Shown: one piece after another, positions 34,103 to 43,800 of the stretch
Layout: every line of letters begins with the position of its first letter
How positions within the stretch are numbered: the first letter of the stretch is position 1
DNA from: Candidatus Kryptoniota bacterium
GTDB lineage: Bacteria > Bacteroidota > Ignavibacteria > Kryptoniales > JAKASW01
NCBI GenBank assembly: GCA_036567965.1
Contig: DATCTN010000007.1
Span: 237,009 to 301,008, forward strand
Direction of reading: 5' to 3'
Length of the DNA: 64,000 nt
Notes under the pieces: generated by a model
Told to the model about the DNA's origin: nothing
Database searches by the model: none
What the model saw: only the letters and a program-made list of their open reading frames with translations
Translations under genes and position numbers: made by a program

Positions 34103-36895
34103 ATGTCGGCCCGACAATCATATCTTACCGAATCATTCATGAGAAGAGTCATTCCATTTATTAAGTCGTTTTCAATCCTCCTGATCCTCTTTTTGAGTTC
34201 AGCCCCGATGGCTCTCGGCAATGAACTCGGTGACGTGAGGTTTAAGTTGTCAAACAACGTGGTCGATCTAACCATCCACATCAAAGACGGGATTCTGTCA
34301 TCGGAAAAGCTTGAACTATCCCCTGGCTCAATTACAGTCGGTGGTCATTTGACAACGGTCGTCACTGATGGTGGTTATTCAATAGATTTGTTTTGGACGG
34401 ATTGGAGCGCTCCAGGGAAAATAAATAATGCCGACGACGAAGTGCAGATTAGTCAGAAGGATTTCAGATACGTCGGCAGCCAGAGAGAGGACAGTGCCGA
34501 CGGGGGGAAACAACTCAAACTCTACTTCAAGGGAATCAATCTCCCTTTCGAGTTGGAAGCAAGCTATAAACTGGATCCGGGCGCATTCTACGTTCACAGG
34601 AGAATATCAATAAGAGATACGGTCGCCGGACTCCACTTCTTGAATCGGGTTTGGGCTCTTGACGCTGCCCTTATAGGTCCCCAAGAAGTGGTGAAGGAGG
34701 GCGGCTTCGGACAGCCGATTTCGCTGCTCGACCCGCACGGAGGAAGTAGCTTCTGGGGACTGGAATATCCTGCGAGCGAAAATAAAATACATGAGGAAAA
34801 AGATGCGATTCACATCAAATGCGGCGAAGACTTTGGTGAGAAGATCGGGCACAGTTGGCTGAGGACAGACTGGGTGGTTGAAGGAGTGGCGCCTAATAGA
34901 TACGCAAAACTGTGGTTTATGGAATATGTAAAGAGAATCCGTGTAGCGCCCGCAGAGCCCTACACACTTTATAACACGTGGTACGATCTCCGCTCCCCAC
35001 GTTTTCATAATCTTTCACCTGATCATGTCATGAACGAGACAAATACCCTTCGGATAATCGATCTCATCCGCCGGAATATGATTGACAAACATGGAATTAC
35101 TTTGAACGCATTTGTGCTTGACGACGGCTGGGACGAGTATCAGAGCAACTGGAAGTTGAGAGATAGCACTTTTCCACACGGCCTGGCTCCGATCGTCTCA
35201 GACCTAAAGGAATCAAACACCGCTCTCGGGCTCTGGCTGGGACCGGCCGGCGGTTATTCGTTCAGTAACCTCCGAGTCGATTGGATGAGAGACCACGGAT
35301 ACGAAACCGTCGGCAGTGAACTGTGTCTCGCTGGCAAGAACTACAGCCAGCTCTTCAGGAAAAGAGTTGTCGACTTTGCCAAAGACGAGAGCGTTGGATA
35401 TTACAAATGGGATGGAATTCAGTTCTCATGCAGCGAACCCGATCACGGTCATCCCGTCGGCATTTATTCGAGGCGGGCAATACTCGACACGCTCATATCT
35501 ATCTGCAACACGGTTCGGATGGCGAACCCGAACGCCTACCTCAATATTACTTCAGGGACATGGCTCAGTCCTTGGTGGGTGAAATACGCGAACCAGATTT
35601 GGATGCAAGGCCAGGATTACGGGTATGCCGATGTTCCTTCCTTGAGTCCAAGAGATGCAGCGATGACATATCGGGACTTCGTGCTGTATGATGATTTCGA
35701 AATTGATCATATGTGGTTCCCGATTGCGAACCTGATGACTCACGGCATAATAAAGGGAAGCCTTGAAGAACTGGGAGGGGAAAACGAACCGCTGGACAAA
35801 TTCACAAACGAATCAGTCCTCTACTTTGCACGCGGCATCTCTATGTGGGAGCTGTACATCTCTCCTGACATCATGTCTGAAGAGGAATGGAACGCGATAT
35901 CGCAGTCAATCAAATGGGCAAAAGACAGGTTCCCGATAATCTCACAAACAGAGATGGTCGGAGGGGATCCGACGAGAAGGAAACCCTACGGCTATGTCCA
36001 CTTTAAGGGTAGCAAAGGAATAGTAGCAGCAAGGAATCCTTGGATAGAACCATCCCGGCTAGTTGTGAATTTTTCTCAAAGTGTTGGGCTTGATCCCTCC
36101 TCGAAGGATCTGGTCGTCGAACGCGTCTATCCTGACCGCTGGATTTCGCCGAGACTCTACTCAGTAGGGCAAAAACTGGAGATCTCACTCAGCAGCTATG
36201 AGACTGCCGTCTATGAAATCTTCCCGCTACGCAGTGCAAACGAGCCTCTGCTTGCAGACGTGGTGTTCGAAAAAACCGAAGACGATGACACGGCTTACGC
36301 GATTGATTGTTATGACGCGGGGACCGATCTGAAAATCCTGAACCCCGCAAAAATCCTTTCGATAAAATCAGCTGGCGCCCAAGTCAGCTCACTTAATGCC
36401 GTCAAGACACTCCGTATGCACACACCCCCTGTCACAGTAAGCAAAATAATAAAGGGGAATGAAAGACCTTTATCGGTCTCGTTTGAGTTGACTGTCGACA
36501 AATCTGTGAAAGAGACTAACCTGGCAATTCTCCTTGAGCCGGCGGCAACATTGAGGATTTCGAAGATGCCTGGTGTCATTCTAAACATTGATGGCACACA
36601 ATCGATATTGACCCAAGTGCTGTCAGACTCCAGGTCGAAGTGGTTCCCGGCATCGATGGGACCCGGCAAGCATGTGGTGCAAATCCGATTGTCTGCTCCG
36701 GCCGACAGCTCAATGTGGACAGGAAAGGCATCGGTCTGGGTACTATGCAAACAAATGCTTCCGGATAGAAGACTTGCGTTCAGGCTGAAGAAGCCATTCA
36801 GAGAGTCACCGATGCCTCCGAGATCACTTCCCTCGAACGAATCGGAAACGAGCGTGAAAATACTTGAGCAAAATATTACCAGCACGTCGAATTGA
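34103..36895 (+). CDS. Secreted GH36-like glycoside hydrolase (alpha-galactosidase type)
   Basis: A 930-residue exported enzyme. The signal peptide is at about residues 15-40 (SILLILFLSSAPMALG). An N-terminal beta domain is followed by a TIM barrel with FVLDDGWDEYQ (about 338-348), the nucleophile-type motif YYKWDGIQF (about 433-441) and GQDYGYAD near 504. A C-terminal beta domain ends the protein. This fits the GH-D clan (GH27/31/36); the sugar specificity is not certain. GAAGG lies 8 nt before ATG 34103; ATG 34139 is an alternative. The stop codon lies in a 29-bp repeat shared with 26947, so the natural C-terminus may have been altered. It lies inside the tRNA-bounded segment. Confidence 0.82.
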   Translation: MSARQSYLTESFMRRVIPFIKSFSILLILFLSSAPMALGNELGDVRFKLSNNVVDLTIHIKDGILSSEKLELSPGSITVGGHLTTVVTDGGYSIDLFWTDWSAPGKINNADDEVQISQKDFRYVGSQREDSADGGKQLKLYFKGINLPFELEASYKLDPGAFYVHRRISIRDTVAGLHFLNRVWALDAALIGPQEVVKEGGFGQPISLLDPHGGSSFWGLEYPASENKIHEEKDAIHIKCGEDFGEKIGHSWLRTDWVVEGVAPNRYAKLWFMEYVKRIRVAPAEPYTLYNTWYDLRSPRFHNLSPDHVMNETNTLRIIDLIRRNMIDKHGITLNAFVLDDGWDEYQSNWKLRDSTFPHGLAPIVSDLKESNTALGLWLGPAGGYSFSNLRVDWMRDHGYETVGSELCLAGKNYSQLFRKRVVDFAKDESVGYYKWDGIQFSCSEPDHGHPVGIYSRRAILDTLISICNTVRMANPNAYLNITSGTWLSPWWVKYANQIWMQGQDYGYADVPSLSPRDAAMTYRDFVLYDDFEIDHMWFPIANLMTHGIIKGSLEELGGENEPLDKFTNESVLYFARGISMWELYISPDIMSEEEWNAISQSIKWAKDRFPIISQTEMVGGDPTRRKPYGYVHFKGSKGIVAARNPWIEPSRLVVNFSQSVGLDPSSKDLVVERVYPDRWISPRLYSVGQKLEISLSSYETAVYEIFPLRSANEPLLADVVFEKTEDDDTAYAIDCYDAGTDLKILNPAKILSIKSAGAQVSSLNAVKTLRMHTPPVTVSKIIKGNERPLSVSFELTVDKSVKETNLAILLEPAATLRISKMPGVILNIDGTQSILTQVLSDSRSKWFPASMGPGKHVVQIRLSAPADSSMWTGKASVWVLCKQMLPDRRLAFRLKKPFRESPMPPRSLPSNESETSVKILEQNITSTSN

Positions 36896-36921
36896 TCTGC
36901 CCCCGATTGATGTACCAATGC
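36893..36921 (+). repeat. IS-end-like 29-bp repeat, copy 2
   Basis: TGATCTGCCCCCGATTGATG and following bases match copy 1 at 24 of 29 positions. The first three bases are the glycosidase stop codon. Confidence 0.4.
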
Positions 36922-37018
36922 AATTTTGGTAATAGCCCAATTGAAGCATCACTGCAAAACATCCGCACGACAGTCGGGCCTATTCGTCAAGGTGAACGGT
37001 CTGCTCTAGTGTGGCTCT

Positions 37019-37204
37019 CTATTCCTTGGACTGATTTTGAGGTGGTGCCTTCTGAGATCTTCTGTTCCTCGCGATGAACCCTAGTATAATCCAGACCAGA
37101 CCCACGCAAATGAAGACCACACTTTGCTTGGATAGGAGGCCAGCAACTATACAGAGTAGCCCCACGACAAAGAAGGCAGCGCCCGAACTAAAGAACTTTC
37201 GCAT
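37019..37204 (-). CDS. Small two-helix membrane protein
   Basis: A 61-residue protein with two hydrophobic helices (about residues 7-24 and 29-46) and a polar basic tail. TTGGAGGATTAA immediately precedes the ATG, a strong ribosome site, so I accept it despite its size. I do not recognise a family. It is leftward, like the UroD gene 457 bp to its right. Confidence 0.6.
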   Translation of the reverse strand: MRKFFSSGAAFFVVGLLCIVAGLLSKQSVVFICVGLVWIILGFIARNRRSQKAPPQNQSKE

Positions 37205-37661
37205 TTAATCCTCCAACGAGTTTATATGGTTTGTCGACACCTAACTTCGAGATCCACACGCATGCACAGTATGGCATTCCCCTGGCAGAAATGCCATCTC
37301 AATCAGACATTAATTGGAACGTAAGTCCATCGTCCAAAGAAGTATTGTGCGATTATCGGCAACTGTAACTAACCACTGCGGACCCGCCATATGGCGTATA
37401 TTCCGTATGCTGAACATGAAGCACAACATATGTCGCCCATTTTCTTTTTGAATGTTGATTTCCGACTTACCACTTTTTCAGCCCTAGTACCGCAGAAATT
37501 TACCTGGACACTTAGTCAAACGCAACACGCCCGCCAGTCGAGCCACTTTTTCTCACCCACAAAAAAAATCCCGGAATCTCTCATTCATCCAGGATTGTAC
37601 CATCATATACGCGTAAGCATCGATGTACGACTTAAAAGGGAGAGGTTTTATTTCATCAAGA
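37205..37661. other. Intergenic region with two palindromes
   Basis: No gene. It contains an 8-bp perfect stem ATGGCATT/AATGCCAT with an 11-nt loop (37271-37297), a perfect 12-bp palindrome CGCCATATGGCG (37385-37396), and an ACCTAAC box at about 37231. It could be a worn cassette site, but I cannot define both ends. Confidence 0.35.
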
Positions 37662-38663
37662 TCATCTTCTTGAGTCGTGTGAATGTTCCTGCTTCGGCTC
37701 ATATTGACCAAAATCTTTCCATGCACTAATCATGGCGCGGTAGTTATCCATCGGCACTTCAGGCTGGACAGCGTTGGAGGCACCCAAGACCAGTCCCCCT
37801 TCAGCTTTGCAGGTTGCCAGAAGGTTTCGAGTTGACTGATAGACATCATCCGGCAGCCCTCTGAGGAGCAGGCCACAATCGATATTGCCGCAAAGACATA
37901 GGCGACGCCCGACGATATCTTTTGTCTTGCGCATGTCCATGCCGGCCACAGGATCTATGGCCTGAATGGCATCCAGCCCTGTCGACGCGATTGCATCCAT
38001 GTATTGTGTGAGATTTCCATCGGTATGAAGAATGGCGTACAATCCCATTTCCTTGACCGCATTGGACCACTGCGTAAGGTACGGCAATATCCAGCGGTTC
38101 ATTTGCTCCGGGTTGAAGAACGGACCGTGGTTATCGGCAATATCCGAGGGCGAGACAACGGCTTCTGCGCCACAATCACGAAATCGCTTCGCTACCTCGA
38201 TAGCGTTTCGAAGACGGTCTTGCGCCATCGCGTCAACACTTCCTGGATCGTTAAAGAGGCGATAACAGAATTCAGCTGAATAATCCGCCTCGATGATGCC
38301 CCCAGTGATAGCAACCAACATGAGGTTTGCGGGGGCAAGTTTCCGCAGAATGATCGACTGCCGGAAACGGGTGTCACCTGGCAGGCAGTAGTATGCAAGT
38401 TGACCCGGTGCCTGATTCCAGTATGCATTGGGAACAGTGAGTGCCGCAAACTCCATCTCTGCTGAGACGGCGATCATGATCTCGGCATTGGTATACATCG
38501 CCTTCTCTTGTTTAACTGGGGAGAGCGATTCAAAATCGTGACCCAAGACGACTCGTTTACCAGACGCCGCATCCCATGCCTGAAACTCGAGTTCCCAGAT
38601 AGGCACCGCGCTTTCAGGCACTCGCCGCTCAAAGGCGGCCACTATGTCATTTCTTTTTCCCAC
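37662..38663 (-). CDS. Uroporphyrinogen decarboxylase-family (corrinoid methyltransferase type) protein
   Basis: A 333-residue UroD-fold protein. It has LGHDFESLSPVKQE, VSPSDIADNHGPFFNP, YAILHTDGNLTQYMDAI, the C-terminal LCLCGNIDCGLLLRG and LVLGASNAVQPEVPMDNYRAMI. The HTDGN and late GASNAVQPEVP segments resemble MtbA/CmuA-like methyltransferases rather than HemE. I start at GTG 38663, with CAGGAA upstream. The longer frame to 38711 reads through an intergenic GCCTAAC box. No corrinoid protein gene is adjacent, so the substrate is unknown. Confidence 0.8.
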   Translation of the reverse strand: MGKRNDIVAAFERRVPESAVPIWELEFQAWDAASGKRVVLGHDFESLSPVKQEKAMYTNAEIMIAVSAEMEFAALTVPNAYWNQAPGQLAYYCLPGDTRFRQSIILRKLAPANLMLVAITGGIIEADYSAEFCYRLFNDPGSVDAMAQDRLRNAIEVAKRFRDCGAEAVVSPSDIADNHGPFFNPEQMNRWILPYLTQWSNAVKEMGLYAILHTDGNLTQYMDAIASTGLDAIQAIDPVAGMDMRKTKDIVGRRLCLCGNIDCGLLLRGLPDDVYQSTRNLLATCKAEGGLVLGASNAVQPEVPMDNYRAMISAWKDFGQYEPKQEHSHDSRR

Positions 38664-38854
38664 GCGTGATTCCTGTTTGTTGCCTAACGGACTGGAACTA
38701 ACCTGCAACAACTGATCGGCTCCCCATATTGTGTAGCAATGATAAGTTAGTGATCCGGTCAGGCATTGGCAACCTGACGAGAATTGTAGTAATAAGCTTC
38801 TGATGCTGGAGGTCTGTAGCCGACTGGCAGTAGAGGTTAAGGAGGTAATAAAGT

Positions 38855-38931
38855 TGGTGGGCCCTGAGGGACTTGAACCCCCGACCCGCTGATTATGAGT
38901 CAGCTGCTCTAACCACCTGAGCTAAGGGCCC
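38855..38931 (-). tRNA. tRNA-Ile2(CAT), CCA encoded
   Basis: A complete 77-nt cloverleaf on the minus strand. The acceptor GGGCCCT pairs with AGGGCCC, the anticodon stem GCTGA/TCAGC holds the loop CTCATAA, the T-loop is TTCAAGT, and CCA is encoded. The CTCATAA loop and overall pattern match E. coli tRNA-Ile2 (lysidine-modified) more than tRNA-Met. Its 3' half is duplicated at 33491-33600 in the same orientation. Confidence 0.9.
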
Positions 38932-39421
38932 GCGCAAAATTCGCAGGTTTCTGTGGCACTGTCACCATTTTGTCACCACTTCATTTCGTGATCTACGTTA
39001 TCGGGCGACGTATCATGGTACAGCTTTCACCGTTGAGAAACAACTTTTTGCTTGATTAAGATAACAGCCCAACGGCGTAGAATCAACCCTTCATTCCCCC
39101 GGGCCGCTCATCATTAGACAACGATTTCTCCCTCTCCATATCACGCGCCTCAGAGCTTGCTTATCGTGTCGTTCCGTTCTCCCTTCATCTCGAATCTACT
39201 CAAATCCATCACCTGTTTTCTCAGCGCTTTCTGTCCGACAGGCTCCGAAGTCTAAAAGTCAAACCCATTTCACTTGCGCGCACTATTGGCCCCGATCAGT
39301 GCCAACGATGCAATGAACAAATTGAAATCGATGCCCTGGTACCGATGCGTGATCTATTTGTCTCTTGACCTTCTGAGAAGTGTTTATGTCATATGATGTT
39401 TGTTTCCCTTCGCCGATCATT
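38932..39421. other. Intergenic region upstream of tRNA-Ile2
   Basis: No gene is seen. There is a short direct repeat TGTCACCA(T/C)T around 38960-38980 and low-similarity sequence to the outer-membrane protein gene end. Confidence 0.3.
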
Positions 39422-40237
39422 TCACAGATTTACTCCGAAAGTCAAATCAAGCATGCCAAATGCCGTTGTTGATGAGCTATTGTTGTTCCACATAATACTG
39501 GAATCGTTTGGATGAACAGTAGGTGTTACGGAGAGCGTGGTGGCGGCTCCAAGCGTCGCGCCGACATTCAGAAAGAAACCCTTTGAAAGATCAAATTTGT
39601 AACCACCGTCACAAGCTATCACCAGGAAGCTACTACTGTTTTTCCACTCATCAGTATAACCTTGACTGTATGTTGCTGACCCGAACATATATTCTAAGAG
39701 ACCACCGAAATAAAAGCCTTTTCTTACTGACGCCGAATAATATTTAACGTCTGCACCAATCCCCAGTCCACTTATTTTATCGGCCGCTTGGCCATCGCTC
39801 GAAAAGGCGGCATAAGTCAACAAGCCAAGTGATGGAATCCGGATATGAGCACCGACAGATAAGTTCTGGGCCGCCGCATCTTCCGCACCCAATACAGGAC
39901 CAAATTGGAGAAATCCAAGAGGCATTATATACAGGCCAGTAGCACCGGGGTTCACCGGCTCCGGATTTTCCGACCCGACACTTGCGCTTTCGTTGCTCGC
40001 GGTCATAACTTCCTTAGTTCCGTTCGCATACTTAATCATGAACACATCCGATTTCAGGATAACAATAGTCGGGCCTTCAAGATTATCGAATTTCTTGTAC
40101 TTGATCTCTGTAGGAGTTATTTCAACCACCTTCGACTTGATCTCGTCTCCATTCTTGAGCACAATAACGTCCTGTGCAAAAGCGGTGGTGACCGCAGTGG
40201 AAATTGCAAACACAGTTATCGCAATAAATGTTTTCAT
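39422..40237 (-). CDS. Predicted outer-membrane protein with GDEIKSKV-type N-terminal domain
   Basis: A 271-residue exported protein. The signal peptide ends near TTAFAQ (about residue 20). A compact domain follows, VIVLKNGDEIKSKVVEITPT and FMIKYANGTKEV, very common in Bacteroidota surface proteins. The C-terminal half is a beta-barrel with several GAxxxxxS-like strands. AAGGGGGAAG lies just before ATG 40237, so the longer frame to 40312 is rejected. The function is unknown. Confidence 0.75.
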   Translation of the reverse strand: MKTFIAITVFAISTAVTTAFAQDVIVLKNGDEIKSKVVEITPTEIKYKKFDNLEGPTIVILKSDVFMIKYANGTKEVMTASNESASVGSENPEPVNPGATGLYIMPLGFLQFGPVLGAEDAAAQNLSVGAHIRIPSLGLLTYAAFSSDGQAADKISGLGIGADVKYYSASVRKGFYFGGLLEYMFGSATYSQGYTDEWKNSSSFLVIACDGGYKFDLSKGFFLNVGATLGAATTLSVTPTVHPNDSSIMWNNNSSSTTAFGMLDLTFGVNL

Positions 40238-40862
40238 TTCTTCCCCCTTGAGTAGTGATTGTATTGCTGTTTGTAGGTTGCTTGCAGCTGCTGGACATTT
40301 TTCGCAAGCCAACTAATCGGCAGTTGAATTTGTATTCCGATGTGTGAATGAAGTCCGAAAATTTTCTGCCTCCGCCGAAGAACAAATTCAGTACAGCAAG
40401 AATTATGCTTGTCGATCTATACGAAATCTAAAATACTCTTTTGTTCTCGGGGAACCTGGAGAGTTTACCTGTTGTCCCTGAACACTTCCCTGCACTGTCC
40501 CGCACTCTCCTGCACTACGGCCCTAGATTAACTCTCAACACCATAGTTCGACGGTAGTATATGCGGTTCACTTGTCATTTTCAACCTCTGGCGCTTAAGA
40601 CTTAACGACTAACGCTAGAATCTAGTCTCGCGGAAAAACAGGTGACTATCTGGAAATCTCACGTCAGATATTGATGCGCAGCACTGACGTTTTGACTTAG
40701 AAAACCATTGCAAGTATATTACAACCGCGATTCGTAGGGCGAGAAATGACGGCAGGTAACCCGTTTATCCGCAAACCTGCCAAATTTGGAGAGTCCAAGA
40801 TCCATCCGCTAGTTGGCTTAGTTTTTCATTCTTAATGAGCGTCCACAAGTAAGGGAGAGAGT
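40238..40862. other. Intergenic region before the KAP NTPase gene
   Basis: No gene. It has three imperfect 10-11-bp units TCCCTGCACTG, TCCCGCACTC, TCCTGCACTA at about 40487-40517. The end of the region carries AAGGGAGAG, the ribosome site of the NTPase gene. Confidence 0.4.
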
Positions 40863-43800
40863 ATGAAAGATCTGAATATCATCAGAGATATTCCATCCTT
40901 TGCAGATGGGAGTTACTCTAGAGAAGATGATGCTTTCGATCACGAAGCAATAGCCGAGACAGTGTTCAGGGTGCTCAATGAGAATGACCCTCCAATGACG
41001 ATAGGATTGTTTGGGAGCTGGGGAGTTGGGAAGACAAGCATCGTCAATTTGGTTGAGGCTAAATGTAAGAACAATCCCGAGGTGTACCATTTTGTCAACT
41101 TCAATGCTTGGGCATATTCAGGGGACTCGTTGCGCCGCCAGCTGCTATTGACATTAGCCGATTCCTTCATCAGAGATCCCGAAAAGAAAGAAGAGGAAAT
41201 AGGAAAGCTCAGAAGGTTAAACTACGCTAAGGCCCTCGAGGATTCTCCGGGGGATTCAATTGAAGATCTGTTCAAGCGTCTGCACGAAGAAGGGTGGTCC
41301 GCTTTTTTCAAAAAAGTAAAAGCTAATTTCAAAGAAGCATTCCGCGACGTTACGCTTTCTAAAGCAGGGTTGGTTTCACTCTCCTTCTCTGCCCTGTTCT
41401 TGCTTGCTGCAGTTGTGTTTCTTGCCTATGGTTTCGCAATGAAGGATGGAGAAATCCAGAGGTGGAGCCTGCTTTGGTTTACATTGAGTGCAGCCAGCTT
41501 TTTCAAACCAAAGGTAGAACAGGTGCTGGTCTTAAAACGACAGGAAGTCTTCGATGCGAAACTCATTTTCCCGGAACAGTTTGAAGAACATTACAATTTG
41601 CTATTGCATGAGTATGCTAACGACGTGCAGAAAGTCGTCATCGTAATTGATGACCTCGACAGATGCGATCCGGACACGATAAGAAGTGTGCTTGTGACGC
41701 TTAAGAACTTCATGGGGAAAGGTAAGACTATATTCCTCGTCCCAATGGATGATTCTTCAGTCGTCAGGATGTTCAAAGAGACAAACCCCAATTTTGGTTA
41801 TGAACAATTAAGAAAATATTTCAGCATATCAGTTAGAATTCCACCATTTCGTCAGGAGGATCTTCTGGATTTCGCCCGGCGGGTGTCAAGGAAGATCGGA
41901 ATACCGCCAAAGGTTGCCTGGGTAGCTGCCCAGGGATATTGTCATGATGCCAGGGAGATGAAACACTTTTTCAACCTTTATAAACTGAAGTACGCACTCG
42001 CCGAAGCCAGATTGAACAAAAAGTTTTTGCCCGATGTCGATTTGGAGAAGATCAGTGAGGAGCTTGCAAAGCTGGTAGTACTGGAGTACCAGTTTCCGGA
42101 GTTTTACCATTTCATCTCGTCGAACCCTGAGAAGTTTGAACTTATGAGTGATTTGGCGCGCGATATACCGAGACCGGAATTGGACAAAGTGGATCTCAAA
42201 GAGGTTAGCGGGGATCTCGCAAAACTGGACAACCCAAAGATCTCCGATCTCTGGAGGACTCAATCTGGCCTGAAGGGGTTTCTCAGCAGAACCTTCGATA
42301 TTGCTCTCGAGAATTTTGATGTCATTTCAAAACTAAAGACGAGCAATCAGGAATATGCCGTAAGTGACTTTGCACGAGCAATTGGAAGTGCGGTGACAGG
42401 TAACGAGAAGATTAATCTGGACGGATACTTGACGGAAGAAATTGCCAGGACAAATGGCTCGTCTATCACCGATGTCATAACAAGTTACTTTGATCCCGAT
42501 TTCCCTCGACCTACGCGGGTAGCTTTCCAAATTTCTATAGATATCTTAAAGAAAAATCTGCTTGATCATGACCAGCAGTCGGAGCTCTTAAGGAGTGCCG
42601 TCAGCATTGCGACAAATCCGAGCTGCAGTATCAAGTTGAGCGTGAACGAGGCGCTCGTTTTCCTGGACAATCTGAGCTATCTGGGAAGCCGTCAGCAAAT
42701 CGAATTTGGGAACAAGATTCTCTCGGATGTATTCCTCGGAGCCTCTTATCATCCGGAGTATTGGAGGATTCTAAACCATCCGGCGGTCAAGAAGATACTA
42801 TCAGCCAGCAAAAATGTTGGACAAAGAATTGCTGCTGCCACTGAGAAATGGTTTGGTGGCCTCAAAGACAATGATGCAAGGAAGATATTCCTTGAAGGAA
42901 TTGCTCATCTCGATTGGCCAAAGGACGAGCGCGCTTTAATGGGTCTCATTTTTCCATCCAACAATTTGCTTTCCGAATTGACCGCTTTGCTGATGACAGA
43001 TGTTCCGGACTTCGATCATCTTATTGTTGACACCGTATTGAACAAGAAAAACCCGGAAGATTATTCTGAAGAAAAAATTGGTCTTGGCAAGAAGATGTCA
43101 AATGTTCTGGCACAAAACATTCCTGCCAAAACCATTAATCCGGCTTTCCTGCTCGCTTGCAGTACCATTTACGAAATGCCAGAGTGGTTGGACGAACAGA
43201 CTGCCATCATCATCGGATCTCAAATAATCAATGCGTTCCCCGACTTTAAGCACGACAAGGGAAAACAATTATTGTTGGACACGTTGCTCGTAGCTTATTG
43301 TTCTCTCGACAAATACTTGCCGAAGAAGCGGGAGTTCGGAGAAAATTATCTACTGTATTGTGATGGTCTCGCCCCGGCGGAAGTGATTCTTCAGGCAGTT
43401 AGAATAAAATCAGGCGCACTCGCAGGTGAAGAAGCGGAGAAAGCAATCCTGCCACAGTTGTTTTTGAGAAGATGGTCCAGCGTTCTAAAAGAAATCGACT
43501 CGCCTAGTGAATCGACAATTGAGAACGCAAGATTGTGTCGAGAGTTTCGGTATCTTATCCCGGCTTCAGAATACAAGGATTTGATTTTGCATCTGACAAA
43601 ACTTCCAAATCAAGGAGCTTTGGAAAAGTGGAGTGCTTTCTTCACCGAGGAGTTAAGGACTTCTGAACTTTCGGAATTGCACTTATATCTCGATCAGTTG
43701 CGAGAGAGCTTGTCCTCAAAATCACTCGCGACGGAAATGAGGCTCGCTTATGGCGAACTGCTTATTAAGCTGCTCCTTGAATTTCCCGTGGATGAAGTCA

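Noticed and set aside
37231-37400. Possible attC site after the UroD-type gene
   Set aside because: One box (ACCTAAC) and a hairpin are present, but I cannot define a second box with matching arms.
38682-38752. Possible attC site before the UroD-type gene (GCCTAAC ... GTTAGTG)
   Set aside because: The outer boxes fit, but the inner arms are not complementary and the TCACGACGCTCG core is absent.
38855-38931. tRNA-Met reading of the CAT tRNA
   Set aside because: The CTCATAA loop and body match tRNA-Ile2 (lysidine type) better than elongator Met, although the anticodon alone does not decide.
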